A stretch of DNA of 7,848 bases from an uncultured Oscillospiraceae bacterium (GCA_900552605.1 USAR01000061.1:1-7848), one strand, 5' to 3'; positions 1-6,536 are shown, numbered from the stretch's first letter. The notes: generated by a model from the letters alone, not told the origin. Made by a program: numbers and translations.

Positions 1-1382
1 CCTACAGCGTTGATAAAGAGGATGATCAAAAGGTTATGGTATACGACCTCGGCGGCGGTACTTTCGATGTTTCCATTATTGAAATGGGCGACGGCGTTCA
101 GGAGGTTCTTGCAACAGCAGGTAACAACCGTTTGGGCGGCGATGACTTTGATAAAAGAATAATGGATTGGATCGTTGCAGGCTTTAAAGCCGAGAGCGGT
201 ATTGACCTTTCCGGCGACAAAATGGCTATGCAGAGAATTAAAGAGGCTGCGGAAAAAGCAAAGATTGACCTCAGCGGAATGACAACTGCCAGCATTAACC
301 TGCCGTTTATTACTGCCGACGCCAACGGTCCTAAGCACTTTGAAACTACCCTTTCAAGAGCAAAATTCAACGAGCTCACAGCAGACCTTGTTGAGAGCAC
401 AATGGGTCCTGTACGTCAGGCTCTTTCAGACTCCGGTCTTTCAAAGGACGATATAAACAAGGTTCTTATGGTTGGCGGTTCTTCAAGAATTCCGGCTGTT
501 CAAGAGGCTGTTAAAGAATTCATCGGACGTGAGCCATTCAAGGGAATCAACCCAGACGAGTGCGTTGCTATCGGCGCTGCAATACAAGGCGGCGTTTTGG
601 GCGGCGATGTTAAGGGACTCCTGCTCCTCGACGTTACACCTCTTTCACTCGGTATTGAAACAATGGGCGGTGTAAGCACAAAGGTTATTGACCGCAACAC
701 CACCATTCCTACCCACAAGAGCCAGGTCTTCTCCACTGCTGCGGATAACCAGCCCTCTGTTGAGATCAATGTCCTGCAGGGCGAGCGTGAGTTTGCCCGC
801 GACAACAAGAGCCTCGGCGTCTTCCATCTGGACGGAATCGCTCCGGCACCGCGTGGCATTCCGCAGATTGAAGTAACCTTTGATATTGACGCAAACGGCA
901 TTGTTCACGTTTCGGCAAAAGACCTTGGAACAGGCAAAGAGCAATCAATTACAATTACTTCAAGCACAAATATGTCTAAAGACGATATCGATAAGGCTGT
1001 TAAAGAAGCCGAGCAGTATGCCGCGGAGGACAAAAAACGCCGTGAGGGCATTGACCTGCGCAACGCAGCAGACCAGCTTATTTACACCACCGAAAAAACA
1101 GTTGCCGATTTCGGCGACAAGCTTTCCGAAGAAGAAAAGAGCAGCATAAACAGCGGTGTTGAAGCTCTTAAGGAGGCGCTTAAGGGAGAAGACGCTGAGG
1201 CTATAAAGCAGAAGCAGGAAGAGCTGCAAAAGGCCGTTTACGCCGTTAGCGAAAAAATCTACAAGGCTGCCGGCGATGCGCAGCAGGCGGCACAGGGTGC
1301 GCAAGGTGCTCAAGGTGCACCTCAGGGCGACCCCAACGTTTACGAAGCAGATTTTAAAGATGCCGACGACGATAAGAAATAA
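1..1382 (+). CDS. dnaK: Molecular chaperone DnaK (Hsp70), 5' end cut off by the window
   Basis: DnaK is the cytoplasmic Hsp70 chaperone; it binds unfolded peptides in an ATP-driven cycle with DnaJ and GrpE. The reading frame is open from position 3, before the first ATG at 36, and reads [24 protein letters not shown], so that ATG is internal. About 459 codons are visible; roughly the first 155-165 residues of a usual ~610-residue protein are missing. Visible in order are the phosphate-binding YDLGGGTFD motif (33-65), the adenosine-binding [13 protein letters not shown] motif (about 471-510), the interdomain linker [18 protein letters not shown] (from about 615), the beta substrate-binding domain with [19 protein letters not shown], the helical lid, and a low-complexity tail with GAQ repeats ending in a short acidic stretch, DADDDKK. 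The stop codon is TAA. It lies 5' of dnaJ, as in the usual Firmicute hrcA-grpE-dnaK-dnaJ order. Any CIRCE operator would lie upstream, outside the window. The identification is secure. Confidence 0.98.
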   Translation, partial: YSVDKEDDQKVMVYDLGGGTFDVSIIEMGDGVQEVLATAGNNRLGGDDFDKRIMDWIVAGFKAESGIDLSGDKMAMQRIKEAAEKAKIDLSGMTTASINLPFITADANGPKHFETTLSRAKFNELTADLVESTMGPVRQALSDSGLSKDDINKVLMVGGSSRIPAVQEAVKEFIGREPFKGINPDECVAIGAAIQGGVLGGDVKGLLLLDVTPLSLGIETMGGVSTKVIDRNTTIPTHKSQVFSTAADNQPSVEINVLQGEREFARDNKSLGVFHLDGIAPAPRGIPQIEVTFDIDANGIVHVSAKDLGTGKEQSITITSSTNMSKDDIDKAVKEAEQYAAEDKKRREGIDLRNAADQLIYTTEKTVADFGDKLSEEEKSSINSGVEALKEALKGEDAEAIKQKQEELQKAVYAVSEKIYKAAGDAQQAAQGAQGAQGAPQGDPNVYEADFKDADDDKK

Positions 1383-1391
1383 TTATAAAAT

Positions 1392-1426
1392 TTTTCCGAC
1401 GGGCGCATAAAGAGCCCGTCGGAAAA
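1392..1426 (+). other. Stem-loop between dnaK and dnaJ
   Basis: A perfect 13-bp stem (1392-1404 pairing with 1414-1426, arms TTTTCCGACGGGC and its complement) closes a 9-nt loop. It starts 9 nt after the dnaK stop codon. No T-run follows on the plus strand, where the next bases are CTGTGCGTAAAG, so it is not a standard full terminator. Inference: it may protect the dnaK mRNA 3' end, mark a processing site, or act as a partial attenuator that lowers dnaJ expression relative to dnaK. Confidence 0.8.
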
Positions 1427-1475
1427 CTGTGCGTAAAGTGGGAAAACCGGCTTTGCACACTTGAGAACATATGTT

Positions 1476-1480
1476 AGGAG
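1476..1480 (+). promoter_or_regulatory. Ribosome binding site that sets the dnaJ start at TTG 1489
   Basis: AGGAG at 1476-1480 lies 8 nt before TTG at 1489, an ideal spacing. The in-frame ATG at 1471 has only a weak GAG upstream and would place the Shine-Dalgarno sequence inside the coding region. Starting at TTG gives the family-typical N-terminus [13 protein letters not shown]. Confidence 0.85.
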
Positions 1481-1488
1481 AAACCGTT

Positions 1489-2640
1489 TTGGCTGACAAA
1501 AAAGACTATTACGAAGTGCTGGGCGTTGACCGCAGTGCCAGTGATGATGAAATTAAAAAAGCATATCGAAAAGCGGCAAAAAAATATCACCCCGACCTGC
1601 ACCCCGGCGACAAGGAAGCCGAGGCTCATTTTAAAGAAGCAGGCGAAGCGTATGAGATTTTGTCGGACAAAGAAAAGCGTGCAAGATACGACCAATTCGG
1701 TCACGCAGGCGTTGACCCCAATTTCGGAGCGGGCGGCGGCTACGGCGGCGGATCTTACAGCGGTGGTTTCGGCGATTTCGGTGACCTTGGAGATATTTTC
1801 AGCTCGTTTTTCGGCGGTGGTTTCGGCGGAGGAAGCCGTCAAAATCCAAATGCGCCGCGCCGCGGAAACGATACCTCTGCCACTGTTAACCTCTCTTTTG
1901 AAGAGGCGGCAAAGGGCTGCACAAAGAAAATAAACGTTACAAAAATTGACACTTGCTCCGAGTGCGGCGGCAGCGGTGCGCAAAAGGGCACATCGCCCAC
2001 AACCTGTCCTGCTTGCCACGGCTCAGGTCAGGTCAGGGTTACGCAAAACACGCCGTTCGGAACAATGCAGACAGCAAGAGTTTGTGATAAATGCCGAGGA
2101 ACAGGTAAGATTATCGATAACCCCTGCCGTGCCTGTGCCGGCAAAGGCAGAGTGCGCAGAACCGTTGAGCGCAGCATTGATATCCCTGCCGGTATTGACG
2201 ACGGACAGATTATAAATGTTAGAGGCGGCGGCGATGCCGGTACAAACGGCGGTCCTGCAGGAGACCTGCGCATAAATGTAAATGTGCGGCCGCATCCGCT
2301 GTTTGAAAGAAACGGCTTTGACATTTTTTGCGAGGTTCCCGTCACCTTTACCCAAGCGGCTTTGGGAGCTGAGATAACGGTGCCGACGCTTGACGGCAAG
2401 GTTAAATTCACTATTCACGAGGGCACTCAGCCCGGCGATGAATTTAAGCTGAAGGGCAAAGGAATTAAGCGGCTTAACTACTCCGGCTTCGGTGATGAGT
2501 ATGTTAAGATATTGCTTGAGGTTCCGCGCAACCTTTCAAAGGATCAGCAAGATCTTCTTAAAAAGTTCGACGAAAATTCAACGGAGAAAAACTACAAAAC
2601 AAGAAAGACCTTCTTCGATAAGCTTAAGGAACTTTTTTAA
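1489..2640 (+). CDS. dnaJ: Chaperone protein DnaJ (Hsp40, type I)
   Basis: DnaJ is the cochaperone that delivers unfolded substrates to DnaK and stimulates its ATPase. Numbering from TTG 1489 (383 residues): the J domain spans about 4-70 with the catalytic HPD motif at 34-36; a Gly/Phe-rich region ([21 protein letters not shown] and FGGGFGGG) follows to about 118; the central zinc-binding domain carries four CxxCxGxG repeats ([32 protein letters not shown]), all cysteines intact; then come the two C-terminal beta-barrel substrate-binding domains and a charged C-terminus. Length and architecture match full type I DnaJ. A longer version from ATG 1471 would add six residues (MLGETV) not expected in the family, and the ribosome binding site supports the TTG. 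It lies 106 nt after dnaK on the same strand and is followed by a terminator, so it appears to be the last gene of the operon. Confidence 0.97.
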   Translation: MADKKDYYEVLGVDRSASDDEIKKAYRKAAKKYHPDLHPGDKEAEAHFKEAGEAYEILSDKEKRARYDQFGHAGVDPNFGAGGGYGGGSYSGGFGDFGDLGDIFSSFFGGGFGGGSRQNPNAPRRGNDTSATVNLSFEEAAKGCTKKINVTKIDTCSECGGSGAQKGTSPTTCPACHGSGQVRVTQNTPFGTMQTARVCDKCRGTGKIIDNPCRACAGKGRVRRTVERSIDIPAGIDDGQIINVRGGGDAGTNGGPAGDLRINVNVRPHPLFERNGFDIFCEVPVTFTQAALGAEITVPTLDGKVKFTIHEGTQPGDEFKLKGKGIKRLNYSGFGDEYVKILLEVPRNLSKDQQDLLKKFDENSTEKNYKTRKTFFDKLKELF

Positions 2641-2678
2641 AACAAACGTCCGATCGGAAATGTGGAAAAAATCCCTGC

Positions 2679-2727
2679 CCGCCTTTTCTTAGCGCATTTT
2701 TTCAGCTTTGAAAAGGCGGCTTTTTTT
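2679..2727 (+). terminator. Rho-independent terminator of dnaJ
   Basis: A 10-bp stem (CCGCCTTTTC at 2679-2688 with GAAAAGGCGG at 2710-2719) encloses a 21-nt loop and is followed by a run of seven T at 2721-2727. It starts 38 nt after the dnaJ stop codon and probably ends the chaperone operon. Confidence 0.85.
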
Positions 2728-2876
2728 GTTGAAAAAGCTGTGCCGTCTGTTTTGGTGAATTGCCGCGACTATTGCTGTTAAGCACTATGCCCTGCATCAA
2801 CACTGCAACGAAAATCCGGTTTATCTGCTTTGTAACGGTTAGCAAATCAGTATTATTCAGCTGTTTTTGCAAAGCA

Positions 2877-2959
2877 CTTTTCACTTGCACGTCGCTGAAT
2901 TTTTATGAAGACAGCCCCCGTCTGCGGCGAGTCGCTTAGCGCGCAGCGCCAACCGTTTC
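2877..2959 (-). repeat. Dispersed intergenic repeat, copy A (minus orientation)
   Basis: Read on the minus strand, this stretch holds in order GAAACGGTTG, a GCGCTGCGCG core, CGCCGCAGACGGGGGCTGT, AAAATTCAGCG and GACGTGCAAGTGAAAAG. The same blocks occur in the same order in copy B (3031-3156, plus strand), and the last three also in copy C (6584-6657). Copy A is the shortest form: the GAAACGGTTG block joins directly to the GCGC core, without the two hairpins present in copy B. The aligned blocks, not the whole span, are what support the call; the outer borders are approximate. Confidence 0.7.
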
Positions 2960-3030
2960 TTAACGGCTTTCTGAATTTATTTTAAATGCTGCTTGAAACA
3001 TACGTTTTCAGCCGCCGACAGTTTTTAGAG

Positions 3031-3156
3031 GAAACGGTTGAAAGAGCCGCCGAAAAGGCGGCTCTTTCCTCGCCTTCGGCGAGGTGCGCTGCGCGTGGGC
3101 GACGCCGCATATGGGGCTGTTCAAATTTTTTCGACGACGTGCAAACGAAAAGCTAT
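3031..3156 (+). repeat. Dispersed intergenic repeat, copy B, with two extra hairpins
   Basis: The plus-strand order is GAAACGGTTG (3031-3040), two adjacent hairpins (3041-3067 and 3068-3084), the 20-bp core GCGCTGCGCGTGGGCGACGC (3086-3105), CGCATATGGGGCTGTTC, and TGCAAACGAAAAGCTAT (3140-3156). The final 17-mer recurs exactly in copy C at 6641-6657. GAAACGGTTG is the exact complement of CAACCGTTTC in copy A (2950-2959), so copies A and B form an inverted pair. Relative to copy A, copy B carries about 45 extra nt (3041-3085) that hold both hairpins. Confidence 0.75.
3041..3084 (+). other. Tandem GC-rich hairpins inside repeat copy B
   Basis: The first hairpin has a perfect 11-bp stem (AAAGAGCCGCC at 3041-3051 with 3057-3067) and a GAAAA loop. 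The second follows with no gap: a 7-bp stem (CCTCGCC at 3068-3074 with GGCGAGG at 3078-3084) and a TTC loop. The first resembles a terminator stem, but its T content is only TTT within the stem, so termination would be weak. The 12 bases GAAAAGGCGGCT at 3052-3063 also occur in the dnaJ terminator at 2710-2721. Confidence 0.75.
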
Positions 3157-3275
3157 GTTACCGACGATGCTCAACTTTTGCAAATAAAAAATACGATAAA
3201 AAAGAGGAATACAAAAAAATGATGTTTTTAATTTTTACAGTATTTATAACACCAAAAATCGCATATAAATAATGC

Positions 3276-3304
3276 TTTACTTCGTAGCATCATTATAGTA
3301 TAAC
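3276..3304 (+). promoter_or_regulatory. Predicted sigma-A-type promoter for the lemA/DUF2207 operon
   Basis: TTTACT at 3276-3281 (4 of 6 matches to TTGACA) lies 17 bp from TATAAC at 3299-3304 (5 of 6 matches to TATAAT). Transcription would begin near 3311, giving a leader of about 73 nt before the ATG at 3384. The -35 hexamer is mediocre, so this is a prediction from sequence alone. Confidence 0.5.
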
Positions 3305-3317
3305 GAAACCACACAGG

Positions 3318-3342
3318 CAAAGGCTTTTTGTTTTTGCCTTTG
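3318..3342 (+). other. Small hairpin in the leader of the LemA gene
   Basis: CAAAGGC at 3318-3324 pairs with GCCTTTG at 3336-3342 around an 11-nt T-rich loop. An alternative register (AGGCAAA 3315-3321 with TTTGCCT 3333-3339) forms an equally long stem. It lies just after the predicted transcription start. No T-run follows it, so it is not a terminator; a role in mRNA stability is possible but unsupported. Confidence 0.4.
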
Positions 3343-3383
3343 AAATATCCGAAAAACAAAAAAACAAACGGAGGAAATTTATT

Positions 3384-3932
3384 ATGCCTTGGATTATCTT
3401 GATTGCAGTAGTTGTTATTTTGGTTTTGTGGTTTATCTCTGCACAGCGCTCGCTTGTTAGGCTTGACGAAAACGTTAATAACGCGTTAAGCCAAATCGGC
3501 GTTCAGCTTTCAAGCCGTTTTGACGCGCTTACAGCGCTGCTCGACCTCGCAAAGGGTTATGCGGCACACGAATCAGAAACGCTTTTGAATACGGTTAAGG
3601 CACGCCGCAGCGTTATAACATCATCGTCAACAGCAGGTGAGGTTGACGCACAGGAAAATGTTATAACCGAGGCTTTGGGCAGAATCAATGCCATTGCCGA
3701 GCAATACCCCGACCTTAAAGCAAATCAAAACTATATGGAAACGATGAACTCTGTTAACAGTTATGAAAAATCGGTGCGACAGAGCAGGCTCATTTACAAC
3801 GACAGCGTTACAAAGCTTAACCGCAAGCTGCGTATGTTCCCTACTAATATCGCCGGAAACATGCTTGGCATTAAGCAGCGCGATTATCTTGCGGCAGAGG
3901 CTGAAAAAGCACAGATGCCGAGCATGAAATAA
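3384..3932 (+). CDS. lemA: LemA family membrane-anchored protein
   Basis: The protein has 182 residues. It starts at ATG 3384, with GGAGG at 3370-3374 placed 9 nt upstream. One N-terminal hydrophobic segment (residues about 2-18, WIILIAVVVILVLWFI) is followed by a helical, charged domain typical of the LemA family: QRSLVRLDENVNNALSQIGVQLSSRFDAL near 21-49, and NSVNSYEKSVRQSRLIYNDSVTKLNRKLRMFPTNIAG in the second half. The length agrees with the family's usual ~180-200 residues. Family proteins are thought to sit in the membrane by the N-terminal helix with the helical bundle outside it; their biochemical role is unknown. The stop codon is 18 nt before the next start on the same strand, so it is almost certainly cotranscribed with the DUF2207-like gene, a pairing often seen in bacteria. 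Family assignment is firm; function is not. Confidence 0.93.
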   Translation: MPWIILIAVVVILVLWFISAQRSLVRLDENVNNALSQIGVQLSSRFDALTALLDLAKGYAAHESETLLNTVKARRSVITSSSTAGEVDAQENVITEALGRINAIAEQYPDLKANQNYMETMNSVNSYEKSVRQSRLIYNDSVTKLNRKLRMFPTNIAGNMLGIKQRDYLAAEAEKAQMPSMK

Positions 3933-3950
3933 TTTAGGAGCTTGAAACCT

Positions 3951-5600
3951 ATGAAACGTATTATTGCGGCGCTCGGTATTTTTGCACTCACTGTTTGTTT
4001 GTGCTGTGTTACCGCGTTTGCCGATGGCAACCGTGTGTATGATATCTCGGTAGACGCCGTGCTTGATAAATCGAACGGCTCTGCCGTTATCACTCAGGTT
4101 TGGAAAGGTGATTTTAACGAAGGTACAGAGGTTTATTTCCCGTTTAAGCTTGGCAACGATTTAAAGCTTGAAGACTTTACAGTAAGCGATAAAAACGGCA
4201 AATATAAAACCCTCGACTCGTGGGATGTTGATCGTTCTTTCAACGAAAAGGCATACACCTGCGGCATAAATAAAACAGGCAACGAAGACTGTGAGGTTTG
4301 TTGGGGCATTTCAAGCTACGGCGAAAATACATACACCGTGCAATACACTGTAAAAGGTATTGTTGGCTCTTATCCCGATAACGACGGATTCTTGTTCAGG
4401 TTTATAAATTCTAAAATGAACACCACGCCGACAAAGGCAAGCGTTAAAATACGCTTTAAGGACGGCGAGCAGATAACAGATAATAACTGCAAAATATGGG
4501 CTTTTGGCTATGACGGTGAGGTTCGGTTTGACAGCGGTAATATTGTGGCGTACACCAACAGCGATATTACCGAGGACAATCACCTAACGCTGCTTGTAGG
4601 CTTTAAAAAGGGTGTGTTCGCCGAAGAGAATATAAGAAAAGGCGAGGGCACCTTTGAGGAGCTTAAGGAGGGTGCATTCGACGGCAGCGACTACGAAAGC
4701 AATGACGACAGCTTAATTATGAAAATTATATTTGCTGTGGTCGGCATTGCATTTTTAGCGGCGGTTGCTGTGCTGGTATATCAAAAGGTGACTTTCTCAA
4801 GATTCTGCACAAAAGCGGAATACCGCAGAGATGTGCCCTGCTTCGGCGATATGAATGCGGCATATACACTTGCAAAAAACTTTGGAATGTGTAAAGAAAG
4901 CGGAATTATTGCCGCGAGAATCGTTAAGATGATAGATGACGGCTGTGTTGAGCCGGTTGTTACAGAAAGTGCCTCAGCCTTTGGCTCTCGCAGCAAGACC
5001 GATCTGCACTTTTTGATGGAGCCGAGCGACAGCTTCAACCTTACGCTGTACAACCTTATGATGTCGGCAGCGGGTGATGACGGCATATTGCAGCAAAAGG
5101 AAATGGAAAAATTCTGCAAGAAAAAGCCGGAGCTGCTTAGAAGCTTTATTGATAGATGTTTGCTAAACGGCACACAGCGTCTGCCCTCTCCGGAATACCG
5201 AAACGGCACATTTAAAAAAGGTTCTCTTTCCTGCCTTACAGAGCTTGGCAAAAAGCAGCTTGCCGAGCTTGTGGGATATCGCAAATACCTGCTTGATTTC
5301 TCACTTATAAAAGAACGTGAGATAACCGAGGTTGCAGTATGGCAGGAAATGCTTACATATGCAACGCTGCTCGGTATCGCAGACAAGGTTGCGGCGCAGC
5401 TTAAAAAGGTCTATCCGCAGTATGTTCCGCAGATTGAAGAATATGAATTCAATACCGTTTTTGCATACGGATATTGCACTCATATGTATTCCGCAATGGC
5501 GGCTGCAGAGCAAGTCAGAAACAGTGGTGGCGGCGGCAGTGCCTCATTCGGCGGCGGTGGTGGATTCTCCGGCGGCGGTTTTGGCGGCGGCACAAGATAA
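3951..5600 (+). CDS. DUF2207-like secreted/membrane protein with glycine-rich C-terminus
   Basis: The protein has 549 residues from ATG 3951, which has AGGAG at 3936-3940 with a 10-nt spacer; an in-frame TTG at 3942 is too close to that site to be the start. The layout is: signal peptide at 1-25 (MKRIIAALGIFALTVCLCCVTAFA), an extracytoplasmic beta-rich region at about 27-240 (VYDISVDAVLDKSNGSAVITQVWKGDF and following, as in the DUF2207 N-terminal domain), a transmembrane helix at about 257-279, then a large, presumably cytoplasmic part with charged helices, and a tail from about 525 that is almost all Gly, Ser and Phe (GGGGGFSGGGFGGGTR). This architecture and the LemA neighbour fit the DUF2207/YciQ-like membrane protein group, whose function is unknown. 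The Gly-rich end is common in that group. No catalytic motif is visible. No clear terminator separates it from the next gene, which has its own promoter. Confidence 0.85.
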   Translation: MKRIIAALGIFALTVCLCCVTAFADGNRVYDISVDAVLDKSNGSAVITQVWKGDFNEGTEVYFPFKLGNDLKLEDFTVSDKNGKYKTLDSWDVDRSFNEKAYTCGINKTGNEDCEVCWGISSYGENTYTVQYTVKGIVGSYPDNDGFLFRFINSKMNTTPTKASVKIRFKDGEQITDNNCKIWAFGYDGEVRFDSGNIVAYTNSDITEDNHLTLLVGFKKGVFAEENIRKGEGTFEELKEGAFDGSDYESNDDSLIMKIIFAVVGIAFLAAVAVLVYQKVTFSRFCTKAEYRRDVPCFGDMNAAYTLAKNFGMCKESGIIAARIVKMIDDGCVEPVVTESASAFGSRSKTDLHFLMEPSDSFNLTLYNLMMSAAGDDGILQQKEMEKFCKKKPELLRSFIDRCLLNGTQRLPSPEYRNGTFKKGSLSCLTELGKKQLAELVGYRKYLLDFSLIKEREITEVAVWQEMLTYATLLGIADKVAAQLKKVYPQYVPQIEEYEFNTVFAYGYCTHMYSAMAAAEQVRNSGGGGSASFGGGGGFSGGGFGGGTR

Positions 5601-5628
5601 TAATTGTCGAAAAAGCACGTTTTATTTC

Positions 5629-5657
5629 TTGACAAAAGCATCTATACAAATTATAAT
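5629..5657 (+). promoter_or_regulatory. Perfect consensus sigma-A promoter for the TM2 gene
   Basis: TTGACA at 5629-5634 and TATAAT at 5652-5657 match the consensus at all 12 positions, with the optimal 17-bp spacer. Transcription would start near 5664, about 28 nt before the ATG at 5692. It lies in the 91-nt gap after the DUF2207-like gene, so the TM2 gene can be expressed strongly and independently of it. Confidence 0.9.
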
Positions 5658-5691
5658 TAACTTAGAAAATATAGGCAAAGGGGATTTCATT

Positions 5692-6087
5692 ATGTTTTGT
5701 AAAAATTGCGGAGCACCTATTGACGACGGCGCGGCAATCTGCGTTAAATGCGGTTTTCAAAAGGGAGCAGGTATTAACTTTTGCCAGCACTGCGGCGAAA
5801 AAGTTGATCCGGGCGCGGTTGTTTGTATGAAGTGCGGTTTTGCACTGCAGCAACAGCCAATGTATGACCCTGCAACTCAGAAGTCCAAGCTTACGGCAGG
5901 TCTGCTAGGCATTTTCCTCGGCGGTTTCGGTGTTCACAACTTCTACCTCGGCTATACCGGCAAGGCAATTGCTCAGATTTTGCTCAGCTGCGTCGGCATC
6001 GGTGTGATTTGGGGATTTATTGAGGGAATACTTATTCTTACCGGTAATATCGACAAAGACGCAAACGGAATTCCGCTTAAAGACTGA
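5692..6087 (+). CDS. TM2 domain protein with two N-terminal zinc ribbons
   Basis: The protein has 131 residues. The start at ATG 5692 is supported by AAGGGG at 5678-5683, 8 nt upstream; the frame stays open further upstream but without a start that fits. Two zinc-ribbon units come first: CKNC (Cys3, Cys6) with CVKC (Cys17, Cys20), then CQHC (Cys31, Cys34) with CMKC (Cys45, Cys48). A short linker leads to a TM2 domain at about 60-125: a first hydrophobic helix (LTAGLLGIFLGGFGVHNFYLG, containing the family's G-x-H-x-F-Y-L-G turn) and a second (AIAQILLSCVGIGVIWGFIEGILIL). The protein should be an inner-membrane protein with the zinc ribbons in the cytoplasm. TM2 proteins have no settled biochemical role. 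The gene has its own promoter and a terminator and so may be a single-gene unit, though read-through to the DUF2752-like gene is possible. Confidence 0.92.
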   Translation: MFCKNCGAPIDDGAAICVKCGFQKGAGINFCQHCGEKVDPGAVVCMKCGFALQQQPMYDPATQKSKLTAGLLGIFLGGFGVHNFYLGYTGKAIAQILLSCVGIGVIWGFIEGILILTGNIDKDANGIPLKD

Positions 6088-6109
6088 TTGTCGTAATTCC
6101 TAAAAACTT

Positions 6110-6142
6110 AAAAGCGAGGTGTTCAATATCACCTCGCTTTTG
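6110..6142 (+). terminator. Hairpin terminator after the TM2 gene
   Basis: A perfect 12-bp stem (AAAAGCGAGGTG at 6110-6121 with CACCTCGCTTTT at 6130-6141) closes an 8-nt loop. The A and T runs are part of the stem, giving the typical A...T symmetrical terminator form; the T-run is only four long and is followed by GTATAT, so some read-through into the next gene is possible. Confidence 0.75.
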
Positions 6143-6188
6143 TATATGCTTAATTTTTTAAGAAAGGACGGCGGTAAGAATTAAAAAG

Positions 6189-6536
6189 TTGAAAATTAAA
6201 ACGCCGTCATCCTCCGGCATCGCGACTCTTTTGCTTGTAATTACCGCGGCGGCTATTATGTATTTTACAAAGCTCGGTTGTGTCTGGCAGAGACTCTTGG
6301 GGTTTTCCTGCCCCGCATGCGGCTTAACCAGAGCGACGGTTTATCTGTTTAAGTTTAATTTTGCCAAAGCATTTGCAATGCACCCGATGGTGTTCTCGCT
6401 GCCGCTTATTGCTGTTTATATCCTTTACGACGGGCGACCGTTTAAAAACCGAGCAGTTAACATCGGCATTATATCTGTTTTAGGTGCAGGTTTCTTGGCA
6501 ACTTGGCTGTGGCACATTTTTGTGCCGCTCAGTTAG
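6189..6536 (+). CDS. DUF2752-like small membrane protein
   Basis: The protein has 115 residues when started at TTG 6189. It has hydrophobic segments at about 10-26, 64-80 and 90-112. The diagnostic stretch is GFSCPACGLTRATVYLFKFNFAKAFAMHP at 38-66, matching the DUF2752 pattern of a Cys-x-x-Cys pair (Cys41, Cys44) followed by G-x-T-R, then a short amphipathic stretch with a conserved H/N-P. The function of DUF2752 proteins is unknown. The start is uncertain: no ATG precedes the first membrane segment, and the best purine-rich site (AAAGGA 6163-6168) is 20 nt from the TTG but 11 nt from an in-frame ATT at 6180; the frame opens at 6162. No good promoter is visible in the 47 nt after the TM2 terminator. 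TM2 and DUF2752 genes are, from memory, often neighbours in Clostridia, which fits the order here. Confidence 0.82.
   Translation: MKIKTPSSSGIATLLLVITAAAIMYFTKLGCVWQRLLGFSCPACGLTRATVYLFKFNFAKAFAMHPMVFSLPLIAVYILYDGRPFKNRAVNIGIISVLGAGFLATWLWHIFVPLS

Larger units (their letters stand above)
2728..3275. other. Intergenic region without a convincing gene, containing repeat copies A and B
   Basis: This 548-nt stretch lies between the dnaJ terminator and the promoter in front of the LemA gene. No reading frame here combines a good ribosome binding site, a useful length and a recognisable family. The main content is a pair of oppositely oriented repeat copies (2877-2959 and 3031-3156) separated by about 70 nt. 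The parts outside the repeats (2728-2876 and 3157-3275) are AT-richer and show nothing I recognise, apart from a possible 17-codon ORF at 3219-3272 preceded by GAGGA. Confidence 0.7.

Noticed and set aside
1441..1488. Possible CIRCE (HrcA) operator before dnaJ
   Set aside because: The TTAGCACTC-N9-GAGTGCTAA pattern is not present here; the operator would be expected upstream of the operon, outside the window.
2649..2658. Perfect palindrome TCCGATCGGA just after dnaJ
   Set aside because: It is too short to be meaningful alone, has no partner site, and lies between the stop codon and the terminator, where no regulation is evident.
2702..2890. Minus-strand 62-codon frame starting at GTG 2890
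   Set aside because: It has no Shine-Dalgarno sequence upstream, starts inside repeat copy A and runs through the dnaJ terminator stem; it is probably not translated.
2986..3272. Two overlapping plus-strand frames of 62 and 78 codons through repeat copy B
   Set aside because: They run through the hairpins and the GC-rich core, have no good ribosome binding site, have Arg/Cys-rich compositions typical of shadow frames, and match no family I know.
2728..3275. CRISPR array or tRNA in the gene-free stretch
   Set aside because: There are no regularly spaced direct repeats and no cloverleaf with a T-loop; the repeated blocks are inverted and irregularly spaced.
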